From Rhodococcus sp. IEGM 1381 (lineage in GTDB: Bacteria; Actinomycetota; Actinomycetes; Mycobacteriales; Mycobacteriaceae), in assembly GCF_030056795.1 (NCBI RefSeq), contig NZ_JASHKQ010000001.1, forward strand, positions 310,001 through 374,000: a stretch of DNA of 64,000 bases, given 5' to 3'. This document shows positions 22,535 through 30,508 of this stretch, piece by piece. A program made the position numbers and the translations under genes. Position 1 is the first letter of the stretch. Every line of letters starts with the position of its first letter. The notes below the pieces were generated by a model that worked only from the letters and a program-made list of their open reading frames with translations, was not told the origin of the DNA and searched no databases.

Positions 22535-22589
22535 CGGCCGCTCGTTCGTTGGAACCCATGTAACGATCGATAGAGCAAAAGGAGTAACG

Positions 22590-23102
22590 ATGTCTGCAGC
22601 CACCGAAACCGCCATCCTCGCCGGAGGGTGCTTCTGGGGAGCCGAGGAGCTCGTCCGCAAGCTTCCGGGAGTGGTCTCCACCCGCGTCGGATACACCGGC
22701 GGTGAGGTTCCCAACGCCACGTACCGCAACCACGGCAACCATGCCGAGGGCCTCGAGGTCGTGTACGACCCCACCCAGACGACGTACCGGGATCTGCTGG
22801 AGTTCTTCTTCCAGATTCACGACCCCAGCACGAAGAACCGCCAGGGCAACGACATCGGTGCCAGCTACCGGTCCGCGATCTTCTACCTCAACGACGAGCA
22901 GAAGCGCGTCGCCGAGGACACGATCGCCGACGTCGACGCGTCGGGGCTGTGGCCGGGCAAGGTCGTCACCGAGGTAACCCCGGCAGGAGACTTCTGGGAG
23001 GCCGAGCCCGAGCACCAGGACTACCTGCAGAAGTACCCCGAGGGATACACCTGCCACTGGGTGCGTCCGGACTGGAAGCTGCCGCGTCGGGCAACCGCCT
23101 AA
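22590..23102 (+). CDS. msrA: Peptide methionine sulfoxide reductase MsrA
   Basis: MsrA reduces methionine-S-sulfoxide in oxidised proteins. The 170-residue product has the catalytic GGCFWGAEE motif (Cys14) and conserved [31 protein letters not shown] and [10 protein letters not shown]. An AAAGGAG ribosome site precedes the ATG. No further Cys is near the C-terminus apart from the one in GYTCHW, which may act as the resolving Cys. It is probably cotranscribed with the upstream reductase and is followed by a large palindrome. Confidence 0.95.
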   Translation: MSAATETAILAGGCFWGAEELVRKLPGVVSTRVGYTGGEVPNATYRNHGNHAEGLEVVYDPTQTTYRDLLEFFFQIHDPSTKNRQGNDIGASYRSAIFYLNDEQKRVAEDTIADVDASGLWPGKVVTEVTPAGDFWEAEPEHQDYLQKYPEGYTCHWVRPDWKLPRRATA

Positions 23103-23109
23103 TCAGTCT

Positions 23110-23181
23110 CACTTTCTGCTCCACTCCTCGCTTCCGTCAGCGGAATCCCGTTGATCGGGGTGTCGAGTGGAGCAGAAAGTG
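23110..23181. repeat. Perfect 17-bp inverted repeat between msrA and the next gene
   Basis: CACTTTCTGCTCCACTC at 23110-23126 is exactly complementary to 23165-23181, with a 38-nt spacer. The spacer itself is GC-rich without an obvious gene. It begins 8 bp after the msrA stop and could act as a terminator or mRNA 3' stem, although no T-tract follows. The arm contains GAGTGGAGC, also the start of the dispersed repeat at 18132 and 63802. Confidence 0.75.
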
Positions 23182-23225
23182 CGCTACACCCCCACCCGTT
23201 AGCAAGATCTTGCGACACTGATCCG

Positions 23226-24524
23226 GTGACCTCCGACAGAACTCCTCGGTCGATGGCCGACGTCCTTCGTTCGCCGCGCTTCTGGCTCGCTCCGATCCTC
23301 GTCGTCTCGGCGTTGATGTCGTTCCTCGCGGCCCTGTATCTGGGCGGCGTTCTCGATCCGCGGGGCAACTTGCACGACCTGCCCATCGCGATCGTCAACC
23401 AGGACGAGGGCGACACCCTGGCGGGCGAGCAACGCAATATCGGCAACGACATCGTCGACGGATTGATCCAGAACGTCGACTCCGAGAAGGTCGCTTTCCG
23501 CGAGGTCGGCCCGGCGCAGGCCGAGTCGCTGCTGTCCACGGCCGAGGTCTACGGCTCCATCGTCATCCCCAGTGATTTCACCAAGAGAATGGGAATCCTG
23601 GCGCAGGCGAGTGTGATTCCCGGTGATGTCGAGAAGCCGGTCATCACGGTGTACACCAATCCGCGGGCGGGCAGCTTCGGGATGTCGCTCGTGACCGGAG
23701 TGGCCACTCCGGCATTCGAATCGGTGAATCAGACCGTGGGCGAACAGATCACCGATCAAGTTCGCCGGCAACTCGGCGACACTCCGCTGGCGGGCGCAAG
23801 CGCACTGACGTTGGCGCAGCCGATCAATGTGATTGTTGCCCAGCACGATCCACTGCCCGACGGTACCGGCGGTGGCCTGTCTGCGTTCTACTACGCGCTA
23901 CTGCTCGTCTTGGCGGGATTCACCGGTGCGACCATCGTCAGCACCCTCGTCGACGGCCTACTGGGGTTCACCCCCACCGAGATCGGCCCGAAGTACATTC
24001 ACCGCGGACCCACCCAGATCAGCCGGTTCCAGACCCTCCTGGTCAAGTGGCTCGTGATGTTCGTACTCGCCATGCTCGTGTCCGGCCTGTACCTACTGAT
24101 CAGCCATCTGCTCGGCATGCCCATAACCCATGCATGGACCCTGTGGATGTACGGCGCGTTCGCGATCACCGCCGTCGGCTTCACGGCGCTGGCGGTGATG
24201 TCTGCATTCGGCACAGCGGGGTTGCTGATCAATCTCATTGTCTTCATCATCCTGGCACTGCCGTCGTCGGGCGGCACGATTCCCCTCGAGGCGAGCCCGC
24301 CGATCTTCACGTGGCTGGCGCAATTCGAGCCGATGCATCAAATCTTCCTCGGTACCCGATCGATCCTGTATTTCAACGCCTCGCCCGACGCCGGCCTGCT
24401 GCATTCGGTGGGTATGACGTCTCTCGGCCTGCTCATCGGGCTCGTGTTCGGCCTGGCGTTCACCCTTCTCTACGACCGAAAGGGCCTCGACAGGAGCCTC
24501 GATTCTCCGGGTGTTATCAGCTGA
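23226..24524 (+). CDS. ABC-2-like membrane protein (DUF3533 / YhgE-Pip type)
   Basis: A membrane protein of about 432 residues, function not established. The topology is one N-terminal helix (about 20-42, FWLAPILVVSALMSFLAALYLGG), a large extracytoplasmic domain of about 180 residues, and five to six helices in the C-terminal half (from about 215 to 420). This is the layout of the YhgE/Pip and DUF3533 families related to ABC-2 permeases. The GTG at 23226 was preferred over an upstream in-frame ATG at 23151, which lies inside the inverted repeat; an ATG at 23253 is also possible. The CPBP protease gene follows 19 bp after the stop. Confidence 0.75.
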   Translation: MTSDRTPRSMADVLRSPRFWLAPILVVSALMSFLAALYLGGVLDPRGNLHDLPIAIVNQDEGDTLAGEQRNIGNDIVDGLIQNVDSEKVAFREVGPAQAESLLSTAEVYGSIVIPSDFTKRMGILAQASVIPGDVEKPVITVYTNPRAGSFGMSLVTGVATPAFESVNQTVGEQITDQVRRQLGDTPLAGASALTLAQPINVIVAQHDPLPDGTGGGLSAFYYALLLVLAGFTGATIVSTLVDGLLGFTPTEIGPKYIHRGPTQISRFQTLLVKWLVMFVLAMLVSGLYLLISHLLGMPITHAWTLWMYGAFAITAVGFTALAVMSAFGTAGLLINLIVFIILALPSSGGTIPLEASPPIFTWLAQFEPMHQIFLGTRSILYFNASPDAGLLHSVGMTSLGLLIGLVFGLAFTLLYDRKGLDRSLDSPGVIS

Positions 24525-24543
24525 CGCCGGTACACTCGATCCA

Positions 24544-25287
24544 ATGCTTGCTGTTGATCCGGCCGGGAGCGTGGCACCCCGACGTGCCGTCCGCGCTTAC
24601 TTCGACGTCGCCATCGTCGTTCTCGTACTCGTCGGCACCAACCTCATCGCGCACTTCACCACGGCGTGGGCCAGTATCGCGACGGTTCCTATCGCCGCAG
24701 TTCTGTTGGTCGTTCTCTCGAAGCGCCGTGGCCTGGGCTGGGCCGAATTGGGCCTGTCACCGAAACAGTGGAAGACGGGTTCGCTGTACGCGCTGGGAGC
24801 CGTCGGAATCGTCCTCGCGGTTGTCGCGATCGGCGCGCTGCTGCCACTGACCCGCCCGTTCTTCATGGCCGATCGGTACGCGACCGTCTCGGCCGCTGTG
24901 ATCGCGTCGATGATCGTCATTCCACTGCAGACCGTGATCCCGGAGGAGCTCGCGTTCCGCGGGGTTCTGCACGGAACGCTGGGCCGCATCTACGGTGCAC
25001 GGGGCGTGTTCGCGGCAGGGTCACTGCTGTTCGGGCTGTGGCACATCGCGTCCTCCCTCGGCCTGACGGCAGGCAATGTCGGACTCAGTGGGTTCCTCGG
25101 CGGTGGGCTGTTCGGACAGATCGTCGGAATCGGGCTGGCCGTCATTGCCACGGCCGCGGCCGGCGTGGTCTTCACCTGGCTACGCAGCCGCAGCGGAAGT
25201 CTCATCGCACCCATTGCCCTGCACTGGTCGCTCAACGGACTCGGCGCACTGGCCGCCGCCCTCGTATGGCACGCATCGATGAGCTGA
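24544..25287 (+). CDS. CPBP-family intramembrane glutamic protease
   Basis: A 247-residue multi-helix membrane protease of the CAAX-prenyl protease/bacteriocin-processing (Rce1-like) family. The motifs are IPEELAFRGVLHG (EExxxR), LLFGLWHIAS and IALHWSLNG, supplying the catalytic Glu and His residues within helices. The ATG at 24544 is favoured. It has no ribosome site but is preceded by TACACT 7 nt upstream, as in leaderless actinobacterial promoters. An in-frame GTG at 24511 overlaps the previous gene. The substrate is unknown. Its end overlaps the start of the DinB gene. Confidence 0.88.
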   Translation: MLAVDPAGSVAPRRAVRAYFDVAIVVLVLVGTNLIAHFTTAWASIATVPIAAVLLVVLSKRRGLGWAELGLSPKQWKTGSLYALGAVGIVLAVVAIGALLPLTRPFFMADRYATVSAAVIASMIVIPLQTVIPEELAFRGVLHGTLGRIYGARGVFAAGSLLFGLWHIASSLGLTAGNVGLSGFLGGGLFGQIVGIGLAVIATAAAGVVFTWLRSRSGSLIAPIALHWSLNGLGALAAALVWHASMS

Positions 25288-25886
25288 AACCGATGAAAGA
25301 CGATCTGCACCAGTATCTGCGCATCGCACGCAAGAACATGCTGTGGAAACTCGACGGCCTGACCGAGTACCAGAAGCGTCGGCCGATGACCCCCACCGGC
25401 ACCAATCTGTTGGGCATGATCAAGCACCTGGCGATCGTCGAATATGGTTACTTCGGAACCACTTTCGGACGGGAGTTTCCAGCTCGTTTCGCGGAACTGG
25501 AGGCATCGGCCATGGCCCGGCTGAATTCCGACATGTGGGCCACTGCCGATGAGTCATCCGAATCCATAGTCGCCTTGTACCGCGAGGCCTGGACGCATGC
25601 CGACGAGACCATCGATTCACTCGACCTGGACTCAGTCGGACGCGTCCTGCACTGGCCGGTGGAGAAGCAAGAGGTCACGTTGCATCGCGTACTGGTGCAC
25701 ATGTGTATCGAAACGAATCGACATGCCGGGCACGCAGACATACTGCGCGAATTGATCGACAATTCCGTTGGACTGCGCCTCGGCAACGAGAACATGGCCG
25801 ACGGCGACGCAGCGTGGTGGGCGCAATACCGATCCGAGCTGGAAACCGTTGCGCGACAAGCTGATGAAGTTCATCCGACGACATGA
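25266..25886 (+). CDS. DinB/DUF664-family protein
   Basis: A four-helix-bundle metal-binding protein of the DinB superfamily, 206 residues from ATG 25266 (an ATG at 25293 is equally possible). The pattern fits DUF664: GTNLLGMIKHLAIVEYGYFG with a His near residue 60, and HMCIETNRHAGHADILREL with two further His, giving the usual three-His metal site. Many relatives are thiol-dependent transferases or hydrolases using mycothiol, but no specific reaction can be assigned. It overlaps the CPBP gene by 22 bp, implying coupled translation. Confidence 0.85.
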   Translation: MARIDELKPMKDDLHQYLRIARKNMLWKLDGLTEYQKRRPMTPTGTNLLGMIKHLAIVEYGYFGTTFGREFPARFAELEASAMARLNSDMWATADESSESIVALYREAWTHADETIDSLDLDSVGRVLHWPVEKQEVTLHRVLVHMCIETNRHAGHADILRELIDNSVGLRLGNENMADGDAAWWAQYRSELETVARQADEVHPTT

Positions 25887-26130
25887 CGGATTGACCTACC
25901 AGTTCGTTCGAGACAGAGACTCCCATGGATTCCAGTCGTACCGAAGAATCGATGCGGACATCTTCTGCCGACGGCTCCCCGGCTACGGCTGGGTGGTGTG
26001 TGATGCAGCAGAGTCCGAGATCTGGAGCAGACCGTTCGACAACGCAGGCTTCGGCGATCGACCGCCGGAAGGCGTGTGGGTAAGCCGTAAGGGAGATAAA
26101 TCGTACGTGTACGACTGCGTGGCGGGTTGA
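25864..26130 (+). CDS. Small hypothetical protein
   Basis: An 88-residue protein from ATG 25864 (starts MKFIRRHDGL), overlapping the 3' end of the DinB gene by 23 bp. It contains charged and aromatic segments, FCRRLPGYGWVVCDAAES and GVWVSRKGDKSYVYD, with no signal peptide or membrane helix. Codon usage looks like the neighbours. No family was recognised. The overlap suggests it is translated with the DinB gene, though the start could lie further upstream in the same frame. Confidence 0.55.
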   Translation: MKFIRRHDGLTYQFVRDRDSHGFQSYRRIDADIFCRRLPGYGWVVCDAAESEIWSRPFDNAGFGDRPPEGVWVSRKGDKSYVYDCVAG

Positions 26131-26208
26131 TACCACAGGGCACCGACAGGTTGCCGATCGCGAATCCTTATGCAGGGCAATAGTTTTCGATTCGACTATC
26201 ATTGTGTA

Positions 26209-26224
26209 TCGAACGCAAGTTCGA
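26209..26224. promoter_or_regulatory. LexA SOS box
   Basis: TCGAACGCAAGTTCGA is a perfect match to the actinobacterial SOS box TCGAAC-N4-GTTCGA. It is embedded in a longer 10+10 bp palindrome (26204-26229) and lies 13 bp before the ATG of the DUF222-HNH gene. LexA bound here would block transcription of that gene until DNA damage. Confidence 0.88.
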
Positions 26225-26237
26225 TACACTTACACCC

Positions 26238-27575
26238 ATGACCACAGAGATCTGGCAACTGAGCGAGACAGAACTCCTCGCCGACGCTGCTGATGTCTCC
26301 CACCAAATACAGTTGATGGAAGCCCGGCGTATCGCCCTCGTCGCCGACATCGACACCCGCATCTCCCGCGAGAAACTCGGCTTCCCCGGCCCCGCCGGGT
26401 GGCTGACCTCCACCACCCTGCTCAGCCCCGGCAAAGCCGCCAAGATCGTCGCCCTCGGGCGCGGACTGAAGAACTTCCCCGACATCGCCGACGCCGTCAA
26501 CACCGGCGTCATGACCGTCGACCACGCCGCCCTGATCCTCACCTTCGCCGAAACACCACCGAAAAACCTCCCCCAAGAAGGCCAAGACATCGCCCGCGCC
26601 GCCATGATCACCGCTGCGACCGGACCACAAGCGCGCACCGGCCGCATCCGCGAAGCGATCACCAAACTCGAAGACACCTACGGTGGCAAGAAACCACCAC
26701 CCGAAGACACCGACCGCAACGAACTCTTCGCCTCGAAAACCCTGAACGGGCGGTTGGCGTTGAAAGGTGACTTCGATGCCATCACCGGAGAAAAACTCCT
26801 CACCGCACTCTCACCCCTGACCGAACCCCACCCCGCCGTCGACGGCACCGAGACACCCAGAACCGGAGACGACCGCAGCCCCGCCCTACGCAGAGCCGAG
26901 GCGTTCGGGCAGATCATCGACCACTACCTCGCTACGAAAGACCGCCCCACCGAAGGCGGCGAAAAACCCCACCTCAACCTGCACATCCGATTGCAGGACC
27001 TCACCAACCTCCGCAACACTGCAGCAGGCGCAGGCGTGGACAACAACGAGAATGGCAGCACCGCAAACGAATCCGGAAACGAGACCCATGCAGCCACCGC
27101 CGATCGCGGCGCGTATCGGGACTTGTTCGGCGACGGCACCACTGTCGGCTGGCTGCCCTGGATGGGACCGCTCTCCCGCAACTCGTCCCGGCAGTTGGCG
27201 TGTGATTGCATCCTCACCGCGATCGTCATGGACGAGAACGGATCCCCGATCAATTTGGCCCGTACCGCCCGCACCGTCACCGCCAAACAGAAACGCGCCC
27301 TCACCGCCCGCGACCACGGCTGCGCCTTCCCCGGGTGCGGGAAACCCGCCGCCTGGACGGAGGGGCATCATATTTGGCACTGGACCGACGGCGGCCCGAC
27401 CGACATGAACAACCTGGTTCTGCTCTGCGGCTTCCACCACCGACTCATTCACCACAGTGACTGGGAAGTGTTCATCGGCACCGACAACCACCCCTGGTTC
27501 ATTCCACCTGCCACCGTCGACCCATACCGAGAACCCCGACAATCCCACGCCCGAGCCGGCCCACACATCGCATAA
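26238..27575 (+). CDS. DUF222 / HNH endonuclease protein (13E12 REP-family type)
   Basis: A 445-residue protein with an N-terminal helical DUF222 region (about 1-250) and a C-terminal HNH nuclease domain, CAFPGCGKPAAWTEGHHI followed by NLVLLCGFHHRLIHH, with two Cys pairs and the catalytic His. Such proteins are abundant in Rhodococcus, Gordonia and mycobacteria (13E12 family) and some are SOS-induced. The ATG at 26238 directly follows a perfect SOS box. DNA cleavage is expected from the HNH fold, but the biological role is unknown: DNA repair, homing-like mobility and self-targeting have all been considered. There are no transposon ends around it. Confidence 0.9.
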   Translation: MTTEIWQLSETELLADAADVSHQIQLMEARRIALVADIDTRISREKLGFPGPAGWLTSTTLLSPGKAAKIVALGRGLKNFPDIADAVNTGVMTVDHAALILTFAETPPKNLPQEGQDIARAAMITAATGPQARTGRIREAITKLEDTYGGKKPPPEDTDRNELFASKTLNGRLALKGDFDAITGEKLLTALSPLTEPHPAVDGTETPRTGDDRSPALRRAEAFGQIIDHYLATKDRPTEGGEKPHLNLHIRLQDLTNLRNTAAGAGVDNNENGSTANESGNETHAATADRGAYRDLFGDGTTVGWLPWMGPLSRNSSRQLACDCILTAIVMDENGSPINLARTARTVTAKQKRALTARDHGCAFPGCGKPAAWTEGHHIWHWTDGGPTDMNNLVLLCGFHHRLIHHSDWEVFIGTDNHPWFIPPATVDPYREPRQSHARAGPHIA

Positions 27576-27606
27576 CCCGGCCACCTGCCACCCGCGCAAA
27601 CCGAGA

Positions 27607-27640
27607 CCAGCCCCGCACCGAGAACACGGTGCGGGGCTGG
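27607..27640. terminator. Bidirectional hairpin terminator
   Basis: A perfect 14-bp stem (CCAGCCCCGCACCG at 27607-27620 with 27627-27640) and 6-nt loop. It lies between the convergent HNH gene (stop 27575) and the Pro-rich protein gene (stop 27653), so it probably ends both transcripts. Confidence 0.8.
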
Positions 27641-27652
27641 AAGAGATTGGGC

Positions 27653-28249
27653 TCAGGAACCCGAGGGAGCTGCCGGCGGTGCGGGAGGAGTCGCACCATC
27701 AGCGGGAGCCGGCGGTGCAGGCGGAGTCGCGCCATCAGCCGGAGCCGGCGGTGCAGGCGGAGTCGCACCGTCTTCCGGTGCACACACTGCACCACCCGGG
27801 CCACCTGCGCCCGGTCCACCCTTACCCGGACCGCCCTCAGCTGGGCCGCCCTTTCCCGGGCCTCCCGCGGGCGGTGCCGGTGGCGTTGCCCCGTCACCCG
27901 GTGCCGGCGGCGTCGGAACCGCGGGGGCCGTCGAACCGTCACCGGAATCCGGAGCTGAAGGAGTCGCAGGTACCTCGGATGCATCCAAGCCGCCACCACC
28001 GTCGGTTCGCTGCCCGAGGGCGGACGACGACGCGACCGTGGACACGCCAGGCGAGACGTCGGGCCCGGTGGCGGCGAACACTGCTGCCGTCACCAGGGCT
28101 CCGACGGCAAGACCCGCTGCTGCGGTCGCGGCCAGCGGTACCCGTCCCTTCCAACGCTTCGGCTTGTTCTCCCGAACTGCGCCGACCTCGGCACTCGGGG
28201 CGGGCTCGGGGTTCGATGCGGCGGGAATCGGCTGGGTCTGATCGTTCAC
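27653..28249 (-). CDS. Pro/Ala/Gly-rich single-pass membrane protein
   Basis: A 198-residue protein from GTG 28249, which has AAGGAG 5 nt upstream. It has a short cytoplasmic N-terminus, one helix (about residues 38-61, VPLAATAAAGLAVGALVTAAVFAA) and a long extracytoplasmic low-complexity tail. The tail includes GGPGKGGPAEGG and ends in three near-identical 12-residue units DGATPPAPPAPA. No enzymatic domain is seen. It is transcribed divergently from a two-component system whose sensor loop is also Pro-rich, and a strong repeat lies between them; control by that system is inferred. The tail may span the cell wall. Confidence 0.75.
   Translation of the reverse strand: MNDQTQPIPAASNPEPAPSAEVGAVRENKPKRWKGRVPLAATAAAGLAVGALVTAAVFAATGPDVSPGVSTVASSSALGQRTDGGGGLDASEVPATPSAPDSGDGSTAPAVPTPPAPGDGATPPAPPAGGPGKGGPAEGGPGKGGPGAGGPGGAVCAPEDGATPPAPPAPADGATPPAPPAPADGATPPAPPAAPSGS
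27666..27775. repeat. Imperfect 36-bp tandem repeat, about three units
   Basis: Three tandem copies of a 36-bp unit at the 3' end of the Pro-rich protein gene encode the repeated 12-residue motif DGATPPAPPAPA. The first unit carries a 3-bp insertion. Copy number in such tracts often varies between strains. Confidence 0.8.
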
Positions 28250-28311
28250 GTTCACTCCTTGTTCGGACTGTCTCGTTCGTTTCGTTCTGTCACCGACATT
28301 GCCGCCGCTAG

Positions 28312-28355
28312 CTGAAGTCACCCTGAAGCTGGGCGCATCTTCAGGATCACTTCAG
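28312..28355. promoter_or_regulatory. Paired CTGAAG repeats, probable response-regulator operator
   Basis: CTGAAG occurs at 28312 and 28323, and its complement CTTCAG at 28339 and 28350. Each pair has 11-bp spacing, and the two 17-bp blocks form an inverted repeat. Direct repeats at one-helical-turn spacing are typical OmpR/PhoB-family sites. The block lies in the 127-bp gap between the divergent Pro-rich protein gene and the response regulator gene, 22 bp before the regulator's ATG. Confidence 0.75.
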
Positions 28356-28376
28356 CTGGTGGGTGACAATCGAGGC

Positions 28377-29060
28377 ATGACATACAGTTCCGCTCCCCGG
28401 GTGATGGTGGTGGAGGACTCCTTGCCCATTCGGGAAGCGCTGGTGGCCGCGTTCGAGGACTCGGGATTCACCGCCGCATCCCTGCCCGACGGCGACGACT
28501 TCGAGACCACGATGGCAGGCTTCCGGCCCGATGTGGTGATCCTCGACGTGATGCTGCCCGGTGCGCGAGACGGTTTCGTACTCATCGATGTAGTCCGGCA
28601 GAGCACCGATGCAGGCATCATCATGGTCACCGCCAAAGATCAGCTGTCCGACCGACTGCGCGGACTCGGTGACGGTGCCGACGACTACGTGGTCAAGCCA
28701 TTTCAGCTCGACGAGGTGGTTGCCCGCGCAAAATCCGTGTTGCGCCGCCGCGGTCGGTCTTCCGACGCAGTCCAGGTCGGCGATCTACTGGTCGACGAGC
28801 CCGCCGGAGTGGTCACTCGCGCAGGTCAGGTACTCGATCTGACGGCGACAGAGCTTCGCCTGGCCACGTTCTTGGTCGCACAGCGCGGACGCACGGTCTC
28901 CAAGACGTCCATCCTCGAATCGGTCTGGGGCTACGGCGCGTACGACGGCAACCTGGTGGAAGTTCACATCAGTGCGTTGCGTCGCAAGATGGAAGCCCAT
29001 GGGCCGCGGTTGATCCATACAGTCCGCGGCCTCGGTTATGCATTGCGGGCTCCGCAGTGA
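28377..29060 (+). CDS. OmpR-family two-component response regulator
   Basis: A 227-residue regulator. The receiver domain (about 9-121) has acidic residues in VVEDS, the phosphoacceptor Asp in VVILDVMLPGARDG (about residue 60) and Lys in YVVKPFQ. The winged-helix DNA-binding domain (about 135-225) has DLTATELRLATFL and a C-terminal TVRGLGYALR. The ATG at 28377 follows the operator-like repeat; a longer upstream reading would cross that repeat. It is cotranscribed with the kinase gene (4-bp GTGA overlap). It probably activates or represses its own operon and the divergent membrane-protein gene. Confidence 0.93.
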   Translation: MTYSSAPRVMVVEDSLPIREALVAAFEDSGFTAASLPDGDDFETTMAGFRPDVVILDVMLPGARDGFVLIDVVRQSTDAGIIMVTAKDQLSDRLRGLGDGADDYVVKPFQLDEVVARAKSVLRRRGRSSDAVQVGDLLVDEPAGVVTRAGQVLDLTATELRLATFLVAQRGRTVSKTSILESVWGYGAYDGNLVEVHISALRRKMEAHGPRLIHTVRGLGYALRAPQ

Positions 29061-30508
29061 CGCGGACGCCTACCCCATCGCTTCGGATGCGGGTGGTCGC
29101 CACCGTTGTCGTGTTGTTCGCGGTGTTGCTGGTGATCGTCGGATCCTCGGTGGATGTTGTTCTCGGCCAACAGCTTCGGCGTGATTTGGAAGCACGGTTG
29201 TCGGACAGATCAACCCGTGCCGTCGAGCTCGTGGAGAGCGGCGTCGGACCCGAGGATCTGGTGCAGGCCCTTCAGGGTGACGCCATCAGAGTTCGCGTCA
29301 CCGCTGCGGACGGCACGGTGTACGGCGCTCCCGGCAGCGGACCACCCGAGCCGAATGCCCGGCCGGCTACCCCAGCTCCGCCTGCCGGACAGTCGAAGGC
29401 TCCCGGCCCTCCCGGACCACCCGATCCTCCAGCGCCCCCGTCTGATTCGTTCGAGATCACCGAACCTCTGCCCGATGGTTCGACGCTGTCGCTCCTCGGT
29501 GATACCACCGCGATCGCCGACGTTCGGCGTCAACTTCGCATCCTGATGCTGGGGGCGGGAGCCGTGACGCTGCTGTTGGCCGCGGCTGCTTTGATCTTTG
29601 CCGTGCGACGAGCACTGTCCCCGCTGGACTCCATGACCTCGGTAGCGCGTCGAATCACCAACGGCGACAGGGGTAGACGTCTGATTCCCACAAAACCGAA
29701 CACCGACCTCGGCCGCACGGCATCGGCCGTGGACGAGATGCTCGACGCCCTCGAGAACGCCGAACGACGCGAGGCCTCGGCCGCACGCACAGCCAAGCTC
29801 GCCGAGGAGGACATGCGCCGGTTCCTGGCCGATGCCGCACACGAGCTGCGCACTCCGGTCGCCGGCATCTCGGCGTTGGCGCAGTCGCTGCAGCGCGATG
29901 CCGAGCAACGCCCCGATCGAGTCGCACGCTGGAGCGAGTTACTGGTCGGCGAATCCGCCAGAGCATCACGACTCGTATCCGACATGCTCGATTCCGTTCG
30001 CGCAGAAAGCACTTCGGACCTCGAGCTGACCGATTCCGACCTCGCCGACGTCACCCGCCGCACGGTAGAGAGAGCAGCTCTGCTCAGCCCACACATTCGG
30101 TTCGATATCGATGCGGCGCAACCAGTTCCGGTTCGAGTGGACGTAGGCCGCATCGAGCAGATTCTGTCGAACGTGCTCGACAACGCCGCTCGATTCACGC
30201 CGTCCAACGGCACAATTCGGGTAGCGGTCGGCATGGATTCACAGGCGGTCGTCACCGTCGACGACGAAGGGCCCGGTGTCCCAGAAGCAGACCGTGAGCG
30301 CATCTTCGAGCGGCTCGTCAGACTGAACTCCGCACGCGACCGCTCCTCCGGCGGCGTCGGGCTCGGGCTCTCGATCGCACGGACGCTCGCTCGCGCCCAT
30401 GGCGGTGAACTGGTTTGTGTCGCAGGGCCTACAGGTGCCAGATTCCGCCTGTCACTTCCTAGCCTCACGGGTCGTTCCGCGGGCTCCACTCTGACGAACG
30501 GCCGATAG
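29057..30508 (+). CDS. Membrane sensor histidine kinase with Pro-rich sensor loop
   Basis: A 483-residue sensor kinase paired with the upstream OmpR-type regulator. The layout is helix 1 (about 12-36), an extracytoplasmic domain of about 120 residues containing a Pro-rich stretch (PPGPPDPPAPP), helix 2 (about 160-182), HAMP, the DHp domain with phosphoacceptor His in ADAAHELRTPVAG, and the ATPase domain with N box ILSNVLDNAARFT, G1 VDDEGPGVP and G2 GVGLGLSIART. The signal is unknown; envelope stress is a reasonable guess given the secreted Pro-rich neighbour. Its stop codon directly abuts the stop of the convergent GNAT gene. Confidence 0.93.
   Translation: MTRTPTPSLRMRVVATVVVLFAVLLVIVGSSVDVVLGQQLRRDLEARLSDRSTRAVELVESGVGPEDLVQALQGDAIRVRVTAADGTVYGAPGSGPPEPNARPATPAPPAGQSKAPGPPGPPDPPAPPSDSFEITEPLPDGSTLSLLGDTTAIADVRRQLRILMLGAGAVTLLLAAAALIFAVRRALSPLDSMTSVARRITNGDRGRRLIPTKPNTDLGRTASAVDEMLDALENAERREASAARTAKLAEEDMRRFLADAAHELRTPVAGISALAQSLQRDAEQRPDRVARWSELLVGESARASRLVSDMLDSVRAESTSDLELTDSDLADVTRRTVERAALLSPHIRFDIDAAQPVPVRVDVGRIEQILSNVLDNAARFTPSNGTIRVAVGMDSQAVVTVDDEGPGVPEADRERIFERLVRLNSARDRSSGGVGLGLSIARTLARAHGGELVCVAGPTGARFRLSLPSLTGRSAGSTLTNGR

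Noticed and set aside
27666..27775. CRISPR-like array
   Set aside because: The 36-bp periodic sequence is a coding tandem repeat in a Pro-rich protein, with no spacers between units.
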